Below, in pieces: positions 49,901 through 61,700 of a stretch of 64,000 nt of DNA. Source of the DNA: Echinarachnius parma (taxonomy: Eukaryota; Echinodermata; Echinoidea; Clypeasteroida; Echinarachniidae); contig JBAMJV010000905.1 in NCBI GenBank assembly GCA_037951105.1, positions 159,001-223,000 on the forward strand, written 5' to 3'. Every line of letters starts with the position of its first letter. The stretch's first letter is position 1. The notes under the pieces were generated by a model that ran no database searches, had not been told where the DNA came from, and was given only the letters and a program-made list of their open reading frames with translations. A program made the position numbers and the translations under genes.

Positions 49901-52900
49901 TTATTTTATTGTTAATATATAGCATAAATTAATTTTCAGTTATTTTCACAAAACATTCAATTAAATATTAAGCATAAAAGAACTGCGAAAAGGAGTTTTC
50001 ATACAATTTTATTTCAGTGTTGATAGGATCATCATTGCTTCAATTTTTCAGATAAATATCAATTTCGTCATTTTCGCTCTTCGTTCCGCTTCAGTGACTG
50101 TCTCATTTACAGTCATCAATATGTCATGGCGTTACACTAAAAACAGATATTTTTAATATTTCTGGAAAAATATGAATGGGAATGAAATAATTTTTTGTTT
50201 TCTCTGTATTAGCCCATAGGGCTATACTATGGATGCTGAATAGCAGCATTATCTTTTACCAATTATTAATCTAATCAATATCAATTTGGTCACGGCGTTA
50301 CGTTTTGTGTAACGCCGTGACGCTACCTACTGGATTCCCATTGACATAATACAGTAGACATAATCAAATAGTGTAAGATATTTTTTGTAGGTATGCTTGG
50401 GCATTGCTCATGCTATAATTATATGAATAGGGTCAGTTGATAATGTTTCCAACTCAAAGTTACCTGAGTCATGTATGTGTAGGGGTTGTACGTCCGTCTG
50501 TCTGTATGTGCATCTGTGTACGTCCGTCTGTCTGTATGTGCATCTGTACATCAGTGTTCTTTTTTTTGCAATATCTCAAGAATCGTTGGATGGATTTCGT
50601 TCAAACTTTGTACAATCCATGTATTTAGAGGTACGGATTATTGGATATGATTTTGGTCCATGAGGTCAAAGGTCAAAGGTCACATAGCTAACAAATATGC
50701 AAAAATGTTATTATTATCAAGATAGTTTGAGAATCCTTGAAGGATAACATGATAATAATACTGGTATGCGTCAAGTGAAGTATATGACCTGATTAGGGAA
50801 TGGGGTCATGGGAGGTCATAGGTCAACTGGTCAAAATATTGTTGTTGTTTTTTGTTCTCACAATTAAGTTCCAGAATCAATGTTAGAAAGAGTACTGTAG
50901 GTAAAAGACAATTTTCTGAAACTGTTTGGGGCACAGGTCAAAGGTCACTCGGATAATTACCAATTGAAAAACAAACATTTAGTAACTCTGAAATCATGTT
51001 ACATGAAACAAATCACTTGCAAATAAGCACTGCGCAGACAAAAAATTAAACATTTGTATGTTATTTTGAGAAACAAGGTCAAAGGTCAGATGTCAAAGGT
51101 CTCACATTTCATTGTTACATTTAAGTATGTATTTTGGTTTTAATATTTAATGGTTCCATTAACTAACTTCTGAAATAGATAAGAATTTCAGTTATGTCCT
51201 AAAAGATTTTTTTGATCAATAGAGGGCGCTGTGCTGCAAATTTGTGTCATGCGGATGATCATTTAATAGCATCTTGGTTATATCACCCATTCATCTAGTT
51301 CTTTATTGATTCTGGATCACTGCATTAAAATTATATCATATTATTCATCTCTTTAATATCTCCCATATATATAACATGTACAATTCAGAGGTCACGGTGT
51401 TACAGTCACGGCGTTACAGTGCATAGATACATTCATGATATCATATTTACTATGAGCATTGGATTTTTTCAACATTTTTATTTGGATGTTCTAGCTTGAT
51501 GTCTAGTACAAAGAATCAATGTGATAAAAGTGCAAAATGTTCCTGTAGTTCACAGAGTTTACTTAGTTTCTTAGCATGTAAGAAACCTGTGTCTTTTTGC
51601 CGTCACGGCGTTACAGCAGATATTGATATTCATAATTCATAATTTATTGGGAATTTTGGTTTTCTTTCCTATTGTAAATAATTGGTAGGATAGTGGTAAC
51701 AGATGCATATCAAAAGTTGGTTCTAGATATTTAGATTTTATGAGTTATTTGGACTTTCATTGTGAGAAACACCCTCTGACCGTCACGGCGTTTGCTTGGA
51801 ATTGCCCCGCTATATAAATCAAACCTTTTATCTTATTCTTCATCATCATCATCATCATCATATTAGGCACTATATAAATCGAACCTATCATCATCGTCAT
51901 CATCATCATCATCGTCATCATCATCATCATCATCATTCTGGTCCCCAATGTCGCCACAACCACTACTACCACCACCACATTCTCCTCACCTCTGATCCCC
52001 AGTAGAAACCACCAAACCGACCACATCCATCTCTCCGTAGGCTGCTTGCCTGTACCCCTGATTCAGCCCTCGAATGGAGGCGACACACCTCGGCACGAAC
52101 ATCAACATCAACATCAACATTACCATTGCGGCAGCTACCACCACCACCACCATCATCATCCTTCCCATCACTACCACCACCACCACCACCACCACTTAAT
52201 AATACCATTGGCATTACTTACCTCTGATCCCCGGTAGAAACCACCAAACCGACCACATCCATCTCTCCGTAGGCCGCTTGCCTGTACCCCTGATTCAGCC
52301 CACGAATGGAGGCGACACACCTCGGCACGAACATCAACATCAGCATCAACATTACCATCGCCGCAGCTGCCACCACCTCCACCATCACCAACGCAACCGC
52401 AACCACCACCACCACCACTTAATAATACCATCGTCATTACTTACCTCTGATCCCCGGTAGAAACCACCAAACCGACCACGTCCATCTCCCCGTAGGCTGC
52501 TTGCCTGTACCCCTGACTCAGCCCACGAATGGAGGCGACACACCTCGGCATGAACACCCTGTCCATGTTGAGGCTTGCTGATGGCAGCTCTTCATAGCGG
52601 GTAGATCTGGTGGATGCTAGCTGGGTGGCTGCCATTCCAGGCACACTCCTAGATTGAAAAGAGGAAACATGGGGATAGATTTGTTTGGATTGAGATTAAA
52701 TATATCTACAAAACCTTATCGTGGTGGCTGATTCATTCCATGAATTTAGGCGACAAATTTCATCTTGAACACCTTTTCCAAGTTGTGGAGTGCTACTGGC
52801 ATTTCTTCATAGCGAGTAGATCTGGTGGATCCTAGCTGGATGGCTGCAAGCCTTCCCACACACACTTCTGTATTTGAAGCTAAGATTTGTCTTTGAGTCT

Positions 52901-55900
52901 ACGATTTGTTTTCCAAGCTTTTGATCTTTGCAGGTAAAACATTTTTTTCTTTCTCAACTTGTTGTTTGTAATACGTTTAATCCATCTAGATATACAATTA
53001 ATTTCATGTACACTTTAATAGGTAATAAGCTCAATTGCCTTAGAATGACACTTTCACGATTGTTTGTATAACGAATGCTCCTCAGGGAGTAGAGATGGTA
53101 CAAATCATTATGCATATTTGAATTGCACCTGATGGCTGCAGTAATTATAAAAAATAAAAGTTGTGCTTGATACACACCGTATTATCAGGCTTGGGTCTTT
53201 GGAAGACATTTAATATACCTAAATAAAATGGTCTTCAACAGATTCAATGTTGGAGCATTTAATACTAGTCAATTAATATGTTGTGCAAAACAAACATTAA
53301 TCGGTTCTCTACTAGATTTTGCAATCCTCATTGAGTAAATACAGGGGCGACCAGGTTCCCCTAGGCAATGGGTTAAAGGGGTAGTTCAGTTTTGGTTTTG
53401 AGGGTGCTTTTTTTAAATGCTTTTTGAATGAAAACAGCCCTGTAACTTGGCTGTTTATACGTTTTACTACCATTTAAGCATCATTGAATTATAACTGTTA
53501 ATTTTTAATGACAAGCTTTAGTTAATACAATCTAACTTGTTTTACCAAAACTGTACTATCCCTTTAAATGACACAAAATATACATGGCAAGACAGGAAAT
53601 GGCACCATTCTAACCTGGCAGCTGATGTGATCAAGCCAGTCACTCTGAACCTCTTCCCCTCCCTCAGTTGAGCAACGAGGTCATCGCTGGGTGCCCAGAT
53701 CGTCAGAAAAGTGGTCTGCTGCCATCTACTGGCTGCAGGTTTGTAGTCGCCGATGCGCAGCTTGAGCAAGGGGACTACACTGCGCTTGAAGGAACCCTGT
53801 TTTAGAGAGTGGAAAAATACATTTAATGAAGAAGATGATAAATGTTTCATGTAAATAGTTCAAACTTGAACTGGACGAAATTGCACTGGAATCATAATCA
53901 TCTTTACTATCACTAGCACCTTCATCTTCATCGCTGTCATTATCATCATCTTCAACTTTATCATCAACAACATCATCATGAACATCATTATAATCTTCAA
54001 TATCACCACCATCATCATCGTTATGATTGATATCGTCATCGTCGTCATCATCATTGTCATAATCTTCATCATCAGCTTTATCATCAACAACATCATCATC
54101 ATCAACATCGCTGTCATCTTCGTAATCATCATGATCATGTTGATGATCATGATCATCTTCATCATCAACATCATCATCGCCATCAACATCATCATCACTG
54201 TCATCATTGTAATCATCATCATCACTATTATCATCTTTGCTGTCATTGCTATCATCAGCTTAATCATCATCATCATCCACGTCATCGTACCTGCTTGGTT
54301 TGGTCTCCCAGTGCCTGATCGAATGCTGCCCGCAAGTCTTGCTGCTTGACATCGCACTGAGACCGTTGGTAGTCCTGCAGCCGCATCCTCTGACGATCGC
54401 TCAATAGGGACTACCATTGAAAAAAAAGAAAAAAAAAGAAATTAATTATCATTAATTTAATGTTTGTAGTAATTTTTTTGAGGAATTGAAATTGAAAGGA
54501 GAAACTATGACAAATGGCAGTCTTGCAGCATCACCCTCTGCCAATAACTCAATAGGAACTACCAATGATAAAGACAGATAAAGAATAAAATCATCATTAA
54601 TTTATTGTTTGAAGCAATTTTTGTGAGAAATTGAAATTGAAAGGAGAAATTAGGACAAATGGTAGTCTTGCAGTATCCTCCTCTGACTATTGCTCAATAG
54701 GGATGACCAATTACATAACAGATACAGAATTAAATCATTATGTATGTTTACATTTTTTGTGGGGATTTGAAATTGAAAGAAGAAATAAGTACAGTTGATC
54801 AAAACTTTGTTTTATTTCACTTATTGGCAGGCACTACTGGATGATCATAACCAGATTAATTATAATAACAGAAATTCTTGTATCGCACATATAAGGGTCT
54901 CTATGGGCATATTAAGAAGCGAAACATAGTAAAAGGGGAAAGAATGAATACAGAGACAGAATAGAAACCGAGAGGAAGAATGAAAGGCTGACACAAGCTT
55001 ACACCAAGAAAAGAAGTACATTTCAACCTCTGATACTGATACCCCCCCCCCCCCCCCCACTCCCATCTATATGTGACCCGCTATAGCAAAACCCAGCACT
55101 TGTCAGTAATTCATGTTTTGAATAAATTGGCATTTTAAGTTCACATAATGTGTGTAAAAGACCTATGATTGTAAAATTGAAACAATCATATATTCGCCAA
55201 TTATTGACCAATTAGTTACAACAAAGCATCAAATGAAAGCTTGTGATGAGGCCTTTCTAATGCTTTACACACCCTCATTCATGCCAAGTATCCATATTGC
55301 ACCTGGGTGGGGAGCAGCAATGTGGATAAAGTGCCTTGCTGATGGATTGTACTGGGGCATCGATCTGGGTTCGAACTCGGCTCTCGTGCTTTGCAGTCAA
55401 TCGCCTTTCAGATCTTGCCACAACACCTCCCCACCAAACTAGGTAATTTTACTAGTACAAGCCTTTTACATTCTATTTTTAACCCTGATACCAGATACCC
55501 AATAGAACATGGTAAATTTCATGGGCCAAAGCTCCTTGTTAAAATGAGGTTCCAATGTATTTCTCCTTAAAACGTAAAATGTCACAATATATATTTTGTA
55601 AATTGTATAAGAAATATCTAATACATATTTCATTGATGTTCTACCAACAACGTATGAAAGAGTTAGCATAACTGTGATTGTATAACATGTATTTTGATTG
55701 TTTTACGTTAATCACATGATCCCTTGTTAGAAGGGCTAGCTTAACTAGCATAATGTGCTATTTTCTATCCTTTTTACCAATTGATGAGTAATTGTTAAAT
55801 ATTGTACTTAAATTTTTTGTTGGTGAATTGGTAAATAAACAAATTCAATTCAATTCAATTCAATGTCCTTGTATTCCTGTATTACCTGGACTGCACCTGG

Positions 55901-58705
55901 GTCCAAGGCATCTTCCATAGCATTATACAGCTCTTCTCCAGTGCTTAGGCTCTCTACATTGGACAGGCTGCTGCTTCTACGACTATCTCTCTTCCTTTTG
56001 CCCCCTGAAAAAGAGCAGCAATTTAAACAAAACAAAGTTTTAAAATGTCATCGTTTGAGAAAGAGAAGGGTGCTAAGACAATTTTGTACTTAAAGTTTGG
56101 GATCTGTGAATATAGAAACCACATTTAATAATTGCATTGACATTTTTTTATATAAACGTCTATTTATTATGTAGATTCTTGTTCTTTATTGCACCATACA
56201 ACAATATTCATTCATGTTTTACTACAAGAATGTACCTACACAATGTTAATGCATTATGATTGTTAAGAATGACTTGGTAGCGTTAAAGGGACAGCCCCTC
56301 TTTTGCAAGCCAAATTTCAAAAGTTGCGAGGTTATTGTCTTATATGAAAGAAAATGTTATTTAATAGCATGCCTGAACAAATTAGGGCTTGAAATCTCTT
56401 TTTCGTGGAGTTATAGACCTAAATCTAATAAACCATCGTCCAACAGTTAATTGTGCAGTATACGTGTGTTCACCCGTCGAGAAAGTTCGCTCACGGATTC
56501 CAAGGAGTGCCACAGCGCTATGCGTGACCCGCGCTAGCTACGTGACCCGCGCATACATAACAATAGGTAAGCGATTACTAAGCAAAATAACCAAACCTCG
56601 CTTAAACTGGCTACATGTACATTCTTCATTTTTGAGATCTTTTTCCGTGACATACCTTTACAAATGTCGGCTTCACAATACCTATACCAGAATAAGTACA
56701 ATATTGTTGTAATATTATGCTAAATCAGTTAAACTCCTTTACTGACCGATATATAGTTCGATGGAGGGACGCATTCGTTTTTCATTCGTAGAATCCAAAT
56801 TACAGGGCTGTTCGATCTGATTTTGTGTGTGTGTGTGTGTTACATTCATCCCCATCCGTCAACTGGAAACTGTTCAGACGTTTTGTAAAAGAGAGGACTG
56901 TCCCTTTAAGAAGTGTTGAAGAATTCCCAACGATATATCAATCAAATCATGTGTCCTACCTTTTAGTGATTGTTTGACTTCCAACTGTCACTGTTTTTTG
57001 GCATACAGCTCCTCCATTTTGTTCTGCTTCTGCTTTTAATGCAGGCCTGCCGCTGATAATTTCTCTTCAGAAATGTAAACACTTGTAAACTTTTCCTAAT
57101 TCCCTACAATATATCAATAAAATCATTTGTCTTACTTTTAGTGATTGTTTGGCCTCAAACTGTCTCTGTATCTGTGCATGTATTTGTGCATGTATTGGCA
57201 TGCAAGACTGCCGCTTAAAACTTCTTTTCGCACATTTAAACACTTGTAAACTTTCCTAATTCCCTACAATATATCAATCAAATCATGTGTCTTACCTTTC
57301 AGTGATTGTTTGGCCTCAAACTGTCTCTGTATCTGTGCATAGAGCTCTTCCATTTTGTTGTGCTTCTGCTTGGCATGCATAGTTGCTGCCTTACTCTCCT
57401 CGCGGGCGTTACGGAACACAGTGCCTCCCTCTGCTAATTTCTCCATGAACTGAAAGTAAGAACAAAGTGTAAAATGAAGAAAAAAAAAGTGCAAACAAAT
57501 AAAGTGCTGGCTTCCACTACCTCGACCAGTATTCAAATATATCTATAAGTACTGCTTCTAAGTTAGAGGATTTCCTTCAATAACAGAGAAGAGCTAAATT
57601 AGGCCATTTTGCATAACTTATCATGTCATTGGGATGACAGTGATGGTGGATGACATCCAACTAGCCCACCATCCAGGAACAGAGATGTGATGGAGAGGGG
57701 GATGGTCCTGGGTCTAGCTTGATGGATATGGAATTACTTTGCCTAAAGTGATGGTCATGATATGTGATGGCGATATTAGAGAGGGTTGACGCTCCTTTTA
57801 CAACAATTATTGAATGTGACTTAGTTACGCTCACCCTACCTGCATTGAGTATGCTCTCAGTATAACCACATCCACACATCCAACTAGCCCTCCATCCAGG
57901 AACAGAGATGTGATAGAGGGAGGGGGAAGGGGCAAGGGTCTAGCTTGACGGATATTGAATTACTTTGCTTAAAGTGATGGTCATGATATGTGATGGCGAT
58001 GCTAGAGAGGGTTGACACTCCTTCTACAACAATTATCGAACAAGACTTATTTAAGCTCATCCTGCATGTACCTGCATGGGGTATGCTCTCAGTATAACCC
58101 CATCCACACATCCAACTAGCCCTCCATCCGGGAACAGAGATGTGATGGAGCATGGGGGAGGGGGGGGGGGGGAGGGAACTGGGTCTAGCTTGATGCAGAT
58201 TGAATCACTTTGCCTAAAGTGCTGGTCATAATGAGGATACTAGAGAGGCAAACTGTCCATTCTACAACAATTATTGAATGTGACGAATATAAGCTACTTC
58301 CTACCTGCATTGGGTATGTTCTCAGTATAACCACATCCACACATCCAACTAGCCCTCCATCCGGGAACAGAGATGTGATGGAGAGAGGAAAGGGGCGGGG
58401 GTCTGGCTGGAGCCCCAGTCTGGCGTCAAAGCGAGCACGGCGGGTCGAGTTGGCAGTGATCTTCAGCATCAGCTCTGGTGGGATCTGGGGGGGGAAAAAA
58501 GTTAACGCATGACTTTGATAACATGATTGAATTCTTGATTGCAATCAAAACTTCCTAATTCATAATAATGATCTATTTATAATCATCATTACCATCATCT
58601 TTATCATAACCTTTATCGTTATCATAACCATCATCGCTGTTATCATCACCATCACCACCTCATTATCGACATCGTCATTGTTGTCATCATCATAATCATC
58701 ACCAT

Positions 58706-58739
<34 letters not shown>

Positions 58740-61700
58740 CATCATTATCATCCATCATCACCATCATCATCCATCATCATCATCATCCATCATCATCATC
58801 CATCATCACCATCATCATCATCATCACTATACACTACCTCTAGTGGGGAGCATGCATCTTGTGATCCCACCAGCTCAGCCCCGTAGATACACAGCTTGGT
58901 TCCACATGGGATCTTGCCTTTCCTGACCAGGTTAGCCAGGGGCTGGTCAATGACCGCGGGGACGCTGTACCATCCATCCGTCAGTTCCAAGGTGGGATTA
59001 TTGGTGGGCACCTAAAACATCAAATTAGAAGGAAAAACATTCTTAACCCATTCATCAATGGAACCTTTTATAAAAGGTTCCTGTGAGTCCAGTTCTTTTG
59101 TAACCCCATGACTACGGGAACCTGGTGGGTTGTGTGCAAAGTCTATGGAGATTTCAGAAACTCTAAGGGCACGGGTTACTAATACAATATCTTTACATAT
59201 TAGCCCTAAATATGCAGTGCTTCCATAGTACTTTAAATGTACAAATGAAATCAAAATACACATCAAAGTACAGTACAACTTGTTTGAAGGAACATACATT
59301 CTTCTTCTTCTTCTTCTGTAAACTTTAAACAAACTCTACAAGTGGGAAATGCTATATTACTGTTGCAGGCATGTGGCGGTTAGAATGTGTGCGCGTAATT
59401 GGGGAGCCCGTGGTGGGCACTCCGGATGAAATCTATCATATTTATCTTACAAAAATGTCCCTGAAATGATAGTAATGATTGTAATGATGTGGCTTGGCGT
59501 GCATCATCTGGTAAGAGATTCCATTCTGCCAGATTTTGTGGTAGGAAAGATTAATATCCTACCTTTTTGCCATCGTTGCCTTGCCCCTTGTCCGGGGTCT
59601 GTTCTCGGCTAGTCACCGACGCCACGCAGAGGACCATTCTCCGGGACGGGGCGTCATCCCTCTCAAGTATCTTTCTTAGGGCGGGGCGTTGGGAATGATC
59701 GATCTCTCTGTCATAGCGATACTTCAGCTGAAGCAGCACAGTGTTTGGTGTCAGGAGCCTGTACAGAAATTACAAGAACATTAACTGGTTTATATCTGAG
59801 CAAATAACTACTACTATTACTATTAATTAAGCAGAAGCATTCAAGATTTAAGATCACAAGGCAACGCTATGAATTTTATCCATATTAATATCTGCACGTC
59901 CGCAATTTTGCAGTGGATGTCCCTTACCATGCAATCTATGTTGTTCTTTTTTTCATCTGTTCGGGACTGCCCAAACAATGAGCAGTAAAACGGAAGAATT
60001 TAAAAGGGTTTTGAGACTTCAAAGAAATTACCTGAGATGCTTCTTATTTCTGCTATTAAACAGTGGAATCAAGAGCAGTTTATTGCCATTGCAGAAATCT
60101 GCAGTTTCACTTTTCTTAAATAATACACGGTGGAATTAAAATCAGCCTGCAATAATAGCCTGCAGTAACAATTGGAAGTTCTTTAGGCACATTTTATCAT
60201 TCCTCCAGAAAGGGCATCCTCCGGAGGGCAGTTAGCTGGGAGTGATCAATGGGAGTAATGGCAATCAACCCATTGCTTTACAGGAACCAGGGCCCATATT
60301 CATAAAAGCGTGAGCGGGAAGAGTTTACACGTAGACACATTATGTCCTAGCCCCCCCCCAAAAAAAACAAAAAAAACAACAACATACATCTCCCCCTCAT
60401 AAGTCACTCCTCTCTCAAGCCACTGGCTTTTTAAATCTGATTTCCTGACACATTTTACCTTGTAAATATTGTACCTTTTATGAGAAATAAATAAATGAAT
60501 GAATGAATGAATGAAGTACTGCGCCCCTCTACATCATTAAATCCGAGCTCCGCTTCGTGCCTATATAGACATGACAAGGGAACAGATTCTCAATAGCAGC
60601 GTCTCAAGCCAAAACAAAAGTGTACAGAAAGCTTATCAAATCACACCAAACTTCAGACGTGAGCTATTAAATATGTCAACAAAAGGGCAACGAAAGGCAA
60701 ATTACTCTGAAGATGAAAACTTGTTTTTAGCTGACAAATACGAGGAAGTTTGAGAAATTCTTGATGGAAATCACAAGGATGCAGAGACAAACAAGAAAAA
60801 GACTGATGCTTGGGCAACTATTCTGAACCAACATTGCGCCAGCTTTGTTGCGGTCGAGAGATCTTTGGATGATCTAATAAACAGATTATGCAAATTCAAA
60901 TCGTAATCAAGAGATCGTGTGTCTGCCATGAAAAAGTCCCAAAATGCAAACTGGAGGAGGGAAAACCAGCTAAAGAACCTAATTCAGCACAACAAGAAAT
61001 CATCAACCTTTGTGAAGATACCCCAAGCTTCAAAGGATTAATAGGGATTGAGTCTGCAGTAGGACCAACCAAGAGATTGATAGCTTGTGATGATGGAGGT
61101 TAATAAATTATATACGCACATACTCCATATCAAACAGTAAGAAGCATTGTTTCTCCTTTATTTTTGTTTTCTTCCAATTTTTTCTCTTTCAATATTGATA
61201 AGACACAATTACCCCTGGGAACCAAATGTTTTACAAGCTTTGCTTCTTTTTGGTTCCCCCATATGTCACGTTATGTTAATTACAAACAAATGGTTGATTA
61301 TGTAATATTTATTGTATGTTAGTCTTCTGTGTATTTTATATTGTATTTCGTTTATGAATATATTGTTTGTTTGTATATTTATGGAAATGAATTAAAATTA
61401 AAAAAACAAATCAAAATCAAATTAACGTTTCATTTTCTATTTATTGTATCTCGATTTCAAGGTGATAGTTTAATCTATTGTCAGTGGTAATAATAATTGG
61501 TTAAAGGGCTGGCCTATGATACTCGGAATAGCGCTATATAAATAAACGTTTATTATTTATTCAATTAATGATTGTTGTTTTTTGTTGCAGAATTAACAAC
61601 ATGTTCTGTTTATATTTTGTGTATTTGTTTTTGTTTTTAATACAGATGATGATGTCATCGAGCTACCTGCGGAAGTGGAAGTTCCAGTGAATCAAACGCC

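Larger units (their letters stand above)
49761..51807. mobile_element. 2-kb non-coding element with perfect 18-bp inverted ends
   Basis: GGGCAATTCCAAGCAAAC at 49761-49778 is repeated exactly as its complement at 51790-51807. Further partial symmetry extends outward into a (G)CGCTATATA-type flank. No coding region is seen inside. The interior carries at least five exact and three one- or two-mismatch copies of GTCACGGCGTTAC, plus an internal region of AGGTCA-type repeats (50450-51100). It lies in the BRCA2 intron between exons i and j. Confidence 0.65.

Noticed and set aside
51986..52437. Exon i copies as additional functional BRCA2 exons
   Set aside because: They lack a credible acceptor; the exon-like part begins abruptly inside microsatellite. 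OB3 continues correctly from the real exon (52445) to exon j (49161).
53860..54417. 185-codon Met-rich minus-strand frame and 123-codon Ile-rich plus-strand frame
   Set aside because: ATC/GAT microsatellite; only the 120 bp of 54291-54410 is real exon, read in another frame.
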